Below, in pieces: positions 42,811 to 51,847 of a stretch of 64,000 nt of DNA. Position numbers and translations under genes: made by a program. The DNA is taken from positions 1 to 64,000 of the forward strand of contig NZ_BAXZ01000018.1 in assembly GCF_000684975.1 (NCBI RefSeq). Reading direction: 5' to 3'. Each line of letters begins with the position of its first letter. The first letter of the stretch is position 1. The notes beneath the pieces are model-generated. The model saw nothing but the letters and a program-made list of their open reading frames with translations. It made no database searches and was not told the DNA's origin. Source of the DNA: Paraburkholderia acidipaludis NBRC 101816 (GTDB taxonomy: Bacteria; Pseudomonadota; Gammaproteobacteria; Burkholderiales; Burkholderiaceae).

Positions 42811-44346
42811 TCAGCTTTTGGCCTTGGGCATCTGCGACACGAGCGACAGCCCGATATCCATGCCTTCGACCTGGAAGTGCGGGATAATAAACAGCTTGAT
42901 GCGGAAGAAGCCCGGATTGTCCTCGATGTCCTCGACGGTCACCTTCGCTTCGCGCAGCGGGTGCGAGGCCTGCAGCTCATCGCCCGGATCCTTCATCTCG
43001 GTAACGAGACCCTTGATCCAGTTGTTCAGCTCGAGCTCAAGGAGACGCCGGTCCTTGGTCGTGCCGATGTTTTCGCGCTGGATCAGCTTCAGGTAGTGCG
43101 CAATGCGCGAGAGCAGGAAGATGTACGGCAGCCGCGCGTTGATGCGGCTGTTGGCCGTCGCTTCCTTGGTCTCGTATAGCGCGGGCTTCTGCGCGGAGCT
43201 CGCCGAGAAGAAGCACGCGAAGTCGTGGTTCTTGTAGAACGAGAGCGGAATGAAGCCCAGGTTCGCGAACTCGAACTCGCGCGTCTCGGGGATCAGGACT
43301 TCAGTCGGGATCTTGGCCTGGGTTCCGGTACCCAGATCGTAAAGATGGACCGGCAGGTCTTCGACCTTGCCGCCCGCCTGCGGACCCCGGATCTGGACAC
43401 ACCACCCGTTATTCACGAAGCTGCGGCTCATGTTCGCCGCGAACGCGAACGAGGCATTCACCCAGCAGTACTTGTCGTGATCCGGGCCCTTCACGGCCTC
43501 TTCATAGTTGAAGGCCCGCACCGGCACCGTGTCCTTGCCGTACGGCAGACGGCCCAGCACGCGCGGCATCGTCAGACCCACATAGCGCGCGTCGTCCGTG
43601 TCGCGGAAGCTCTTCCACTTGATGTATTCGGCACGGTCGAAGTAGTTGCCGATATCCTGGATCGCGGCCACTTCCTCCATCGACTGCTTGCCGAAGAACG
43701 CCGCGCCCACCGCGCCGATAAACGGCATATGGGCGGCGGCGGCCACCTTCGAGATGTTGCGCAGCAGGGCAATGTCCATCGGCGAGTTCTCGAACTCGAA
43801 ATCGCTGACCATCGCGCTGATCGGCTGGCCGCCCGGCGTGTCGTATTCCTCGACGTACGTGAGGCGATACAGGCCGCTCTGGATGAGTTCCGGGGTGTCC
43901 TCGAAGTCGCGCTGCAGCGCTTCCTTCGAGACGTCGAGCACCTCGACGCGCGCGTTGCGGCGGAAATCGGTACGCGAGACGAGCATCTTGAGGCCGCGCC
44001 AGCGACCTTCGAGCGCCTGGAATTCCGGCGCGTGCATCACCGCATCGAGCTGACGGCTGATCTGGCGGTCGAGCTGGCCGATATGGAAATCGAGCAGTGA
44101 CTTGTCCAGACGCTCGACGGGCTGGCTCGACTTCGCGACCAGTTCGAGGAAGGCGCCCATGCCGCGCGCGATGCGCTCGTCGGCGGAGGCTTCGGAGAGC
44201 GTGTCGCTGTCACGGAACGCCTCGATCGGGCGCGCCTCGGCGACGGGCTTCAGGTTGATCTTGCTGCACAGCGAGGCATAGACGCTGTCGGGGGTGTCGA
44301 GCACAACGGTTTCGGCTGCGCCCTTGCGGGATTCATTCCGTTTCAT
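42811..44346 (-). CDS. tssC: T6SS sheath protein TssC
   Basis: A 511-residue large sheath subunit that pairs with TssB. It shows the family landmarks LDAVMHAPEFQALEGRWRG, LVSRTDFRRNARVEVLDVSKE, KVAAAAHMPFIGAVGAAFFG, the INARLPYIFLLSRIAHYLK helix and the closing IPHFQVEGMDIGLSLVSQMPK. I take ATG 44346 (GGA upstream); an in-frame ATG at 44424 overlaps the tssB stop by 8 bases and is an alternative that would add 26 residues. The terminator downstream separates it from tssA. Confidence 0.94.
   Translation of the reverse strand: MKRNESRKGAAETVVLDTPDSVYASLCSKINLKPVAEARPIEAFRDSDTLSEASADERIARGMGAFLELVAKSSQPVERLDKSLLDFHIGQLDRQISRQLDAVMHAPEFQALEGRWRGLKMLVSRTDFRRNARVEVLDVSKEALQRDFEDTPELIQSGLYRLTYVEEYDTPGGQPISAMVSDFEFENSPMDIALLRNISKVAAAAHMPFIGAVGAAFFGKQSMEEVAAIQDIGNYFDRAEYIKWKSFRDTDDARYVGLTMPRVLGRLPYGKDTVPVRAFNYEEAVKGPDHDKYCWVNASFAFAANMSRSFVNNGWCVQIRGPQAGGKVEDLPVHLYDLGTGTQAKIPTEVLIPETREFEFANLGFIPLSFYKNHDFACFFSASSAQKPALYETKEATANSRINARLPYIFLLSRIAHYLKLIQRENIGTTKDRRLLELELNNWIKGLVTEMKDPGDELQASHPLREAKVTVEDIEDNPGFFRIKLFIIPHFQVEGMDIGLSLVSQMPKAKS
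43061..43125 (-). repeat. 65-bp perfect repeat within tssC (inverted copy at 36970)
   Basis: Exact reverse complement of 36970-37034 in the second tssC, about 6 kb away in opposite orientation. The rest of the two genes is clearly diverged at the DNA level. Confidence 0.8.
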
Positions 44347-44416
44347 CTGGATTCCTGTCGGATTCTGTAACGCTGCCTGGTGGCGAAATGCGGTGAAGGC
44401 CTGCTTCGGCCGCCGC

Positions 44417-44929
44417 TCAGGCATGGCCTTCCGGCTGCGTGGCCGCCGTTGCCAGCTGCGCCAGTTCGCCGCGCAGCTTGTCAGACAGACGTTTGTCCTT
44501 CAGAATCTTCTCGAACTCGCGACGGAAGGTGGCATTGTCGAGCAGGTTCGATTTCAGGTCGCGCAACAGGTTGCGCATCGCGAGCATCGCCTGGAGCTCC
44601 GGGATCTGGCGGGCGACCTGCTCCGGCTCGAAGTCCTTCATCGAGCGGAACGACAGGTTCATCGGCAGTTCCGAGCCGTCGGCAGACAGCGTATTGTCTG
44701 CCGCAAACTTCAGGTCCGGCGCGTAGTCCGCGAGCACCGAGTCGAAGTTGTTCTTGTCGATGTTGACCTTCTTGCGCTCGGCCAGCGGCGCCTGCTCGCG
44801 GCCCGCGCTGAAGTCGCCCGCGACCAGCAGCTTGAGCGGCAGTTCGACCTTCTTCTGCGCCCCGCCCGTATGCAGGTCAAGTGTTATTGAGACACGGCTC
44901 TTGGGAATTTCTCTCTGGAAGCTGTCCAT
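44417..44929 (-). CDS. tssB: T6SS sheath protein TssB
   Basis: A 170-residue small sheath subunit. Typical landmarks are QREIPKSRVSITLDLHTGG, KVELPLKLLVAGDFS, and FRSMKDFEPEQVARQIPELQ followed by the C-terminal helix. It heads the tssB-tssC unit; GAGGAC precedes the start. The promoter must lie in the AT-rich gap to its right, shared with the divergent tssL-like gene. Confidence 0.95.
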   Translation of the reverse strand: MDSFQREIPKSRVSITLDLHTGGAQKKVELPLKLLVAGDFSAGREQAPLAERKKVNIDKNNFDSVLADYAPDLKFAADNTLSADGSELPMNLSFRSMKDFEPEQVARQIPELQAMLAMRNLLRDLKSNLLDNATFRREFEKILKDKRLSDKLRGELAQLATAATQPEGHA

Positions 44930-45637
44930 CAGTTGTCCTCAGGAATGACGTTCACAATCTCCGCAGGAATCAACCGCAGCAACAGAAAAGCGCCCCGCAC
45001 ACGCACCGCGAATGCTCATCATCCAGACTGCCTCCCATAGCCGGGTTTCCATTCATGCGACCCTATTGGCAGCGCCATTAAACAGGTTTACCCGCATTCC
45101 GTCAAAGCCTGCGCACAATAATTTATCAACACTTGTCCAAAGCGCATCATTCGCTTTATCCAGAATTAAATTCCGGTGATTCTGCACGCCTGCCGGAACA
45201 CTTTCCATTCCTGATCCACTCCCGTTCTCGGCGTATGGGTAGAGGAAATTCCTTGGAAAATATGGTCTTTAACGGTCATATTCTGCCCGTTCCTTGACGA
45301 CCATCAATCAAATACTCACTACTCAATGCGCAATAGTTATCTCTAATTTAACCACCATTTTTATATGACAAATTTTAAAAACCTTATCATCATGGATACC
45401 GGAGAATTCGCTATGCCAAATCGAAAAGGGCCATATAGAATCGCCGCGTTACAGGAAAAATAACCGAGACCACACCTTGCAGACCGATCGCCTGTCCGGA
45501 CCGGCAGACCCTTCTCCCGCGCAACCTGTGAAGCACCGAACTTCGCCGTTTACCACTGCGCTGAAATGTCGGCAGTCCCATCGAAGCACGATGCCTGAGC
45601 TTCAGGCCGGGCGGTCCTGCACCACACATCAGCGCGC
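44930..45637. other. 708-bp gene-free region between divergent T6SS operons
   Basis: No supported gene. The part from about 45100 to 45410 is markedly AT-rich for this genome, with several TTTAA/ATATGA stretches and a TTGACG box (45294-45299). This is the shape of a region holding two divergent promoters and possibly xenogeneic-silencer or activator sites. I could not find a convincing sigma-54 -24/-12 element on either strand. Confidence 0.5.
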
Positions 45638-46381
45638 ATGATCACACTGACCCTGGGCCGCAACGGACGGCCTCTCATGAACCCTGCATCCGGGAGTGCA
45701 GGTCCCACCGGTGTTGGCATGCGCGACCTGCTGCACGATACCGCGCTGCTGGTGAGCTCACTGACCTCCGGCGGAACCGTCCAGGATTCAGCACGCTTTC
45801 GCGAGCGCTGCAGACAGCTTGTTGAACAGTTCGCCGACGCGCTCACGCAGGGGGACTATCCCGGGGACGTCCAGCACGAAGCGCTGGTGGCGCAGTGCGG
45901 CCTGCTCGACGAGGTGGCGCTGCGCTATCTGCCTGGTGACGCGCGTACGGCATGGGAACTGCATCCGATGCAGGTCGAGCGCTTCTCCATCTACGACGCC
46001 GGCCGCCGCGTGATCGACGCCATTGAAGCACGTGTGCACGAGCCCTCGCCAGATGTCGGGCTGCTTGAGTTTTATGCTGCAGTTCTCGCTCTGGGATTCC
46101 TCGGTCGCCATGCCCGCGAAGGCGAGGCGAAGCGCACGGCCCTGATTGCCGCCCTCGATGCGCGAACCCGGACGCTTCGCACGACCGTGGACGAGCCCTT
46201 CGTGACCGACGCGGCCGGACCCAGGCTTTCCGGTGGGTTTCGCCGGCTTGCGCCGTGTATCCCCATCGTCCTCGGGTGCTTCGTGATGGTAGCTGTCTGG
46301 ACCGTGGGCAGCAGGATGCTGGAGACACAGCTCGCGCAGATCGCACCGGTCAAGGTAAAGACTGGAGGCATCCGGCCATGA
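45638..46381 (+). CDS. Second DotU/TssL-like protein
   Basis: A 247-residue DotU-family protein. ALVAQCGLLDEVALRYLPGDAR parallels AYAQCALLDEAAFNGLGDDAR of tssL, and LLEFYAAVLALGFLGRHARE matches the second conserved helix. One membrane helix lies near residues 205-228. Several start codons are possible (45638, 45677, 45719), none with a strong ribosome site. It overlaps the IcmF-OmpA chimera by 4 bases, forming a second TssL-TssM-like pair. Confidence 0.87.
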   Translation: MITLTLGRNGRPLMNPASGSAGPTGVGMRDLLHDTALLVSSLTSGGTVQDSARFRERCRQLVEQFADALTQGDYPGDVQHEALVAQCGLLDEVALRYLPGDARTAWELHPMQVERFSIYDAGRRVIDAIEARVHEPSPDVGLLEFYAAVLALGFLGRHAREGEAKRTALIAALDARTRTLRTTVDEPFVTDAAGPRLSGGFRRLAPCIPIVLGCFVMVAVWTVGSRMLETQLAQIAPVKVKTGGIRP

Positions 46382-48201
46382 AATCGGATCTGTCGATGCT
46401 GACGGCCGGAACCGCTGCGGTGCCGGCAACGGGCCACGACGGGCTGGGGTATCCCCTGCGGCTGATGGTGGTGTTTGCGACCGCGCTGGCGCTCGCCGTC
46501 ATCTGGCTGGTGGCCCGGCTGCCCGCCGGACTGGCTGCTGCGCTGACGGCGGTCATCGTGATCGCCGGGCTTGCGCTGCAGGTCTGGCGCACGCGGCGCG
46601 TCACGATGGCGCGCCGGGATAGCGCGCATGTGCTGACCGCACTGGGCGCCGCGACCGCCGACATTCCGCTGCGTCTGCGCACCCGCATGCCGCTCGTACT
46701 GGTCACGGGCGACGATCTGCCCGCGCTGTTCGACCGGCACGACGGCGCGCGCCATGTACACATCGGCGATGGCGCGATCTGGCTGCGCGTGGACCGGCCC
46801 GAGAATCTGGCGCGCATGGCATCAATCGTCAGGCAGTGGCGCGACGGACGGGCGCCGGACGGTATCGTGCTGGTGGTCTCCCCGGCCCGCTATACGGACG
46901 AGGATACGCTCACGCAGGCGCTGCGCGTGGTGCGGCAGGCCATGGCCGACGCGGCACGGATGCTGGGTACACGCCTTCTTCCGGGCTATGTGGCGGTGTA
47001 TCAGCGACTCGCGACGGGAGGACTCCGGGGTCTCGCGCAGGAGCTGGTCCTGGGACACACAGCCACGCCGCCGGCTGACGCTCTCGCGCCACAGTGGTAT
47101 GGCGTGTCGTCGGCCACCCACAAGGTGGATGCGCGGCATTTCGCGACGGTAATCCGGGCCGCGGACAACGAGGCCGCCTGCGTGGCAGACAGCGGCGTGC
47201 CTGCTGCCCGTGCCGCCGCCCTCGCGTCCATCATGGACTGGACGCAGCGCGTCGTGATCCATGCACTCGTCGATTCGCGGCAACCCGCCGCGCCCTGGCC
47301 ACTGTATGGCATCGGCTGGATCGACTGCGGACCGGCGTGCGGGCCGGGCCGCCCGTGGGAGAGCGACGTGCAGACGCACACCGGGGTCTCGCGCGTGCCC
47401 GCGGGCGCCTCGCCGATGCCATGGCCGCTCCCGCAGCCGCTGATCCGCGCGATGCCCCAGCGGTTCTGGATGTCGCCGCGCGTGATCGCGCTGGCCCACG
47501 CCCTGGCGATGCTGACCTGTGCGGCCATCGCCGCCTGCCTCTTCTCGACGCAGCACAACCAGGCGCTGCTTGCCCGCATCGGGGCGGACCTGGGCCGTTA
47601 CTCGATGATCCCGGCCAGTCACGACAATGCGAAGCGCGATGCACTGCAGGCGCTGGTTGCCGACCGCAACGAGCTCCAGCGTTATGCACGCACCGGCACG
47701 CCGTTGCCCCTTTCGTTCGGCCTGTACCGGGGCGCCAGGCTCATCCCGCCACTCAACGAGGCTATCGCCTCGTACCAGCCACCGCCACCGCCGCCCCAGA
47801 TCGTGACGCTCGACAGCATGTCGCTCTTCGACAGCGGCCGCGCGCAACTCAAGGACGGCTCGACGCGGGTCATGGTGGGCGCACTCGAGATGATCAAGGC
47901 GCATCCGGGCAAGCGGATTCTCGTGGCGGGCTACACCGACAACGTCGGAGACCCGGACAGCAACCTGAAGCTCTCGACGGCGCGCGCCGAGGCCGTGCGC
48001 GACTGGCTCATCGATGCTTCCGGTATGGCGGCCACGCAGTTTGCGATCCAGGGCTATGGCGACACCCGCCCGCTTGTGGACAACGACACGGAAGCCGGGC
48101 GGGCAAAAAACCGCCGCGTGGAGATTACGCTCGTTCCCGATATAAAGCCCGCCCCGGCGCCGGCCATCCCGGCGTCAGGCGCGACAGGTTCAGCCGGATA
48201 A
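46378..48201 (+). CDS. IcmF-like/OmpA chimeric membrane protein
   Basis: A 607-residue protein. Two membrane helices occur near residues 28-70; residues 75-340 resemble the cytoplasmic NTPase-like region of TssM without a P-loop; a third membrane helix is near 370-385. The next stretch (NQALLARIGADLGRY, then LPLSFGLYRGARLIPPLNEA) matches the start of the TssM periplasmic region. The large TssM periplasmic domain is replaced by a polyproline linker and an OmpA peptidoglycan-binding domain (SLFDSGRAQLKDGS, VAGYTDNVGDPDSN, GRAKNRRVEITL). It probably works with the DotU protein encoded just upstream as a peptidoglycan-anchored accessory. Confidence 0.83.
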   Translation: MKSDLSMLTAGTAAVPATGHDGLGYPLRLMVVFATALALAVIWLVARLPAGLAAALTAVIVIAGLALQVWRTRRVTMARRDSAHVLTALGAATADIPLRLRTRMPLVLVTGDDLPALFDRHDGARHVHIGDGAIWLRVDRPENLARMASIVRQWRDGRAPDGIVLVVSPARYTDEDTLTQALRVVRQAMADAARMLGTRLLPGYVAVYQRLATGGLRGLAQELVLGHTATPPADALAPQWYGVSSATHKVDARHFATVIRAADNEAACVADSGVPAARAAALASIMDWTQRVVIHALVDSRQPAAPWPLYGIGWIDCGPACGPGRPWESDVQTHTGVSRVPAGASPMPWPLPQPLIRAMPQRFWMSPRVIALAHALAMLTCAAIAACLFSTQHNQALLARIGADLGRYSMIPASHDNAKRDALQALVADRNELQRYARTGTPLPLSFGLYRGARLIPPLNEAIASYQPPPPPPQIVTLDSMSLFDSGRAQLKDGSTRVMVGALEMIKAHPGKRILVAGYTDNVGDPDSNLKLSTARAEAVRDWLIDASGMAATQFAIQGYGDTRPLVDNDTEAGRAKNRRVEITLVPDIKPAPAPAIPASGATGSAG

Positions 48202-48213
48202 CGCGGTTTAGTC

Positions 48214-48233
48214 CCCGAAGCGAGGGCTTCGGG
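48214..48233 (+). promoter_or_regulatory. Hairpin in the hcp leader
   Basis: CCCGAAG and CTTCGGG form a 7-bp stem around a six-base loop, 60 bases upstream of hcp, with a smaller CCCGG/CCGGG pair a few bases on. No T tract follows. It may be a processing or stabilising hairpin giving high hcp expression, or part of the hcp promoter region. Confidence 0.4.
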
Positions 48234-48293
48234 ATTGTGTAGCCCGGTAACCGAATCCGGGCGCTTGTTGCGGTACGAAGAAGGAAGTAAGTA

Positions 48294-48779
48294 ATGGCAA
48301 TTCCGTCATACATGTGGCTCAAGGACGATGGTGGCGCGGACATCAAGGGTTCGGTCACCGTCCAGGGCCGCGAGGGCAGCGTCGAGATCACGGCGTTCGA
48401 CCATGGCCTGCATATTCCGACCGACGGCAACACGGGCAAGCTCACGGGCACGCGCGTGCACAAGCCGATCAAGCTCGTGAAAGAAACCGACGCCTCGACG
48501 CCGTATCTCTACAAGGCCGTGACGAGCGGCCAGACGCTGAAGTCGGCCGAGATCAAGTGGTACAAGATCGACGACGCGGGCAAGGAGAAGGAGTACTTCA
48601 ACACCAAGCTCGATAACGTCAAGATCGTCTCGGTCAGCCCGGTGATGTACGACATCAAGAACCCGGACTACGAGAAGCACAACCACCTGGAAGTCGTCGA
48701 ACTGCGCTACGAGACGATCACCTGGTCGTACAAGGACGGCAACATCATCCACAAGGATACCTGGAACGAGCGTTCCTGA
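48294..48779 (+). CDS. hcp: T6SS tube protein Hcp (TssD)
   Basis: A 161-residue Hcp, the hexameric tube subunit and secreted hallmark of T6SS. It begins with YMWLKDDGGADIKGSVTVQG, followed by EGSVEITAFDHGLHIP, and closes with VELRYETITWSYKDGNIIHKD. GAAGGAAGT gives a good ribosome site. It follows the IcmF-OmpA gene after a 92-base leader with hairpins, and precedes the truncated clpV by 34 bases. Confidence 0.96.
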   Translation: MAIPSYMWLKDDGGADIKGSVTVQGREGSVEITAFDHGLHIPTDGNTGKLTGTRVHKPIKLVKETDASTPYLYKAVTSGQTLKSAEIKWYKIDDAGKEKEYFNTKLDNVKIVSVSPVMYDIKNPDYEKHNHLEVVELRYETITWSYKDGNIIHKDTWNERS

Positions 48780-48813
48780 TATCCGGCACCTGTGTAGTTG
48801 GAGGTCGACACGC

Positions 48814-50118
48814 ATGACGACCTCCCCTTTCGCCAGCCTGTGCCAACAGGCTGGTCTTTTTATTGCGAGAGGCGGCCGCCTTCCGCGGCCGCTGCTCCTT
48901 TACCTGTGCCGGAATCCTTCCTCCCGTGACGCGAACCCGCTGCAGCGGCTCAATCCTCACTGCGCGAATGCACTGGAAGCCGCGGCAAGCCTCTGCCAGG
49001 GGCGTCTCTCGGACGAGATTACGGTCGAGCACTGGCTGCTCAAGCTGATCGAGGCCGGGGACGGCGATATCCCGGCCATCATGAACCACTACGATCTGAA
49101 CGTCGATGCCATCTGGGATGCGCTGCTCAGGGCAATCGACCATACGCCGCGCAACCTGCGTGGCCGGCCCAGCCTGTCCCCGCAACTGGCCGTCGTGCTC
49201 CAGGATGCCTGGTTTCATGCGTCGACCGGCGACGCAACGGGCGAACCGGTGATCCGCTCCGGCAACGTGTTGCAGGCCATCATCGAAGCGCCGCATGTGC
49301 TGCGCGCGAACAACGCCTGGCAACTGCTCTCCCTCAGCACCGCGCAGATCCCGCGACTGCTGCCGCGCCTCGGGCGAAGAACCTGCGAGAACCCGACGGA
49401 CGAGCCGGAAACCCTGCCGGAACACACTGCGGCGGCAACAGGAACCGTTGCCGGCGGTCACGCGTCGCAGGAAGCGGCCGTGCCGGCCCCACCCGCAACC
49501 CGATGCAATGTGGAAGGCGACGCACTTGCCCGCTTTGCGATCGACATCACGGCAAAAGCGCGAGAGGGAAAAATTGATCCGGTCTTCGGGCGCGATCGCG
49601 AGATCCAGCAGATGGTCGACGTGCTCGCACGCCGCCGCAAGAACAACCCCATTCTCGTCGGGGAGCCCGGCGTGGGCAAGACCGCGCTCGTCGAGGGTCT
49701 CGCGCTGCGCGTGGCAGAGGGCATCGTGCCAAACGTGATCCGGGATGTGCGCATCCTGACACTCGATCTGGGGCTGCTGCAGGCCGGCGCGGGGGTGAAG
49801 GGTGAATTCGAGCAGCGCCTCAAGACGGTAATCGACGAAGTCCAGGCCTCGGCTGTACCGATCCTGCTCTTCATCGACGAGGCACACACGCTGATCGGTG
49901 CGGGCAACGCGGCGGGCGGCGCCGACGCGGCGAACCTGCTCAAGCCCGCGCTCGCGCGCGGCGAGCTGCGCACGATCGCCGCCACCACCTGGTCGGAGTA
50001 CAAGGAATACTTCGAGCGCGATGCCGCGCTTGAGTTCGGCGCCGGCCAGCACGACGCGCGCCGTTTCGCGGGCATCGCCGCGCGCCTGCGCGCCTCGCTC
50101 ACGAGCGGCTTCGCATAG
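48814..50118 (+). pseudogene. clpV: Truncated clpV (tssH)
   Basis: The 5-prime half of the sheath-recycling AAA+ ATPase ClpV. The N-terminal domain (about 1-160, binding TssC) is followed by a linker and AAA1 with Walker A GEPGVGKT near residue 288, Walker B LLFIDEAHTLIGAG near 350 and AATTWSEYKEYFERDAAL near 390-406. Similarity ends there: the last 28 codons are unrelated, and the rest of AAA1, the middle domain and AAA2 (about 450 residues) are absent. The DNA beyond the break (about 50032) is the 5-prime part of an opposite-strand gene, so this looks like a deletion scar. The product would not be a working ClpV. Confidence 0.85.
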
Positions 50119-50183
50119 CCCGAGAAACGCGCCTGGGCGGCTTCGGTGGCAGGCGGTCCGGCTTTGCGACGGCGTGTTGGCAT
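50032..50183 (-). pseudogene. 5-prime remnant of a convergent gene at the clpV break
   Basis: On the minus strand an ATG at 50183 with a good GGAGCG ribosome site begins MPTRRRKAGPPATEAAQARF, but after about 50 codons the frame runs into antisense clpV. A proper start with no body implies that the 3-prime part was lost in the same deletion that cut clpV. I do not recognise the family. Confidence 0.5.
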
Positions 50184-50358
50184 GGGGCGCTCCTGTTGAC
50201 TGCCTTCCCGTGGCGCAAGCGATGTACCCCGCTCGCGTGCGTTGGACCGCGCGGAATCGAGGTGGCCGCCGTGCCGGTCTCACGCCGCACAGAAGGATGG
50301 ATGCCATGCAGGCACGACGGCTGCTTCTCCAGCCGTTGACATGACAAGGAGGACAACT

Positions 50359-50616
50359 ATGGAAACGGCAAAGGTGAAGGGCATGGCGCAGGAAGTGGCG
50401 GGAAGAGCCGAGGAACTGGCGGGCGATGCGCTTGGCGATACAGGCACGCACCTGGTCGGAAAAACCAGAGCGCTATGCGGAAGCTTGCAGCGGCTGGCGG
50501 CCAACGCGGCCTCTTCCGCGCGCGAGACGGTGTCCGGCAATCCGCTGGCGGCCCTTGGCATCGCGCTCGGCATCGGTATGTTAGTGGGTGCCTTATGGTC
50601 CGCGAACCGCGAATAA
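50359..50616 (+). CDS. DUF883/ElaB-like small membrane protein
   Basis: An 85-residue protein with a very strong ribosome site (AAGGAGG). The amphipathic N-terminal half (KVKGMAQEVAGRAEELAGDALGD) is CsbD-like. The C-terminal helix (VSGNPLAALGIALGIGMLVGALW) is the tail-anchor typical of DUF883/ElaB proteins, which attach to ribosomes or the membrane under stress. It is unlinked to the T6SS genes except by position. Confidence 0.75.
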   Translation: METAKVKGMAQEVAGRAEELAGDALGDTGTHLVGKTRALCGSLQRLAANAASSARETVSGNPLAALGIALGIGMLVGALWSANRE

Positions 50617-50668
50617 AATTTCCCCACGTGCCGCTGCGAGCATGGATTGAACGACGCGGAGGATCGAG

Positions 50669-50938
50669 ATGAGAGTCGAATTTACGAGCCGTCGCCACGT
50701 CGTGGCTGCCGCCCGGGTGGCATTCGAGGCACACGTCGACAATCGGCCGGTGTGGTGCAGCGTATCGATGGACGCGCCAAGCGAGCGCTTCGGCGTTACC
50801 GATACGTCGGCGCATGCGCTGCTGGGCGCGTTCGAGACCCACCGCGCGAAGATCGAGCAGGCGGCGCGGCACGCCCTGAACAGCAACGGCGGACTGTCCG
50901 TGGAACTGGAAGCACTCGACTTCGAGGGCATGCGTTGA
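50669..50938 (+). CDS. DUF1488 family protein
   Basis: An 89-residue soluble protein with a good GGAG ribosome site, 52 bases after the DUF883-like gene. The pattern VAFEAHVDNRPVWCSVSMDA, a HALLGAFETHRAKIEQAARHAL helix and a short final strand fits DUF1488, common in Burkholderiales; no function is established. Confidence 0.72.
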   Translation: MRVEFTSRRHVVAAARVAFEAHVDNRPVWCSVSMDAPSERFGVTDTSAHALLGAFETHRAKIEQAARHALNSNGGLSVELEALDFEGMR

Positions 50939-50957
50939 CAGAAGGCTTGATGCGGAC

Positions 50958-51809
50958 TCAAACATAGGGCTGCTCTCGCACCCATTTGGTCATGATCCAT
51001 TTGTCGCCGGCGAGGACCGGCGCACCGCCGTGCAAAGTCAGCGGATCGAGCTGCCGCATCGCGTTCATGTAGCGGAAATACACCGCACAGCCCTGTCGGG
51101 CTCCAACGGATAGCCCAACCTCCGGGAAGACGGTCTCGCCGCCGGCCGGCACGTCGTTCAGATAAACGACGAGCGTTGCCACGCGCTGCCCCCCGCGCGC
51201 CGTGTGAACCGTGCTGCCCGCCTGATCCGGTGGGAAATAGTCGAAATGCGGCCGATACTCGCCGCCCACGTTGTAGTGAAGAATCTGCAGGCCCTCGCCA
51301 TTTTCGACTGGCCAGTTCATGAGGCTCGCAATGCGGTCGTCGAGACGCTTGATGAATTCGTCCTCTCCGCGCTGGAACCAGACGCCTTCGCTCGTGCGAT
51401 TCTGGATGACGTCCTCGCGGCCGGTCTCGGGATGAACCGTGGTCGATCGCCTGAGCCGGTGCCGCGAACGCTCGATCATCTCGGCGCACTCGCCTGGGGA
51501 CATGACGTCGCCGAAGAGAATGACCTGGGGCCGTTCGCTGCGCATCAGCACCGTGACGTCGCGATCGCGGGCACGAATCCGGTTGCCGGCCGCAACGGGA
51601 CCGCGGTCGTACCGGTACTCGCCCGACGGGCCGCGGGCGGGACTTGCCTCAACGCCGCCATGGGCGCCCAGCGTCTCCTGCACGGCCACGTCCGCCGCGG
51701 CGGAATCGAACCCTGCTTCCACCATCGCGTCGATCATGGATTGCGCGCTGCATCCGCGGCCCGCATTCGTGGTCAGCCAGCTTCGCCAGGCGGCATCGAT
51801 AATCGGCAT
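50958..51809 (-). CDS. Prolyl 4-hydroxylase-like 2OG-Fe(II) dioxygenase
   Basis: A 283-residue protein. The N-terminal 90 residues are a helical extension. The P4Hc-type double-stranded beta helix follows (about 105-283) with Fe(II) ligands His and Asp in YRPHFDYF, the distal His in LTLHGGAPV and the 2-oxoglutarate-binding Lys in GDKWIMTKW. QNRTSEGVWF and GGETVFPE are also typical. The start at 51809 has GAGG upstream; the frame extends to 51896 into the next gene. Bacterial members hydroxylate proline in target proteins, but the target here is unknown. Confidence 0.88.
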   Translation of the reverse strand: MPIIDAAWRSWLTTNAGRGCSAQSMIDAMVEAGFDSAAADVAVQETLGAHGGVEASPARGPSGEYRYDRGPVAAGNRIRARDRDVTVLMRSERPQVILFGDVMSPGECAEMIERSRHRLRRSTTVHPETGREDVIQNRTSEGVWFQRGEDEFIKRLDDRIASLMNWPVENGEGLQILHYNVGGEYRPHFDYFPPDQAGSTVHTARGGQRVATLVVYLNDVPAGGETVFPEVGLSVGARQGCAVYFRYMNAMRQLDPLTLHGGAPVLAGDKWIMTKWVREQPYV

Positions 51810-51847
51810 GGGTTGCGTTTCCTCTTTGGCTGCAAACGTGTAAAAGA

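Noticed and set aside
44930..45637. Sigma-54 promoter for the divergent T6SS operons
   Set aside because: No GG-N10-GC element with proper flanks found by eye on either strand.
48214..48233. Intrinsic terminator before hcp
   Set aside because: The 7-bp hairpin has no T tract after it, so it is listed as a leader hairpin instead.
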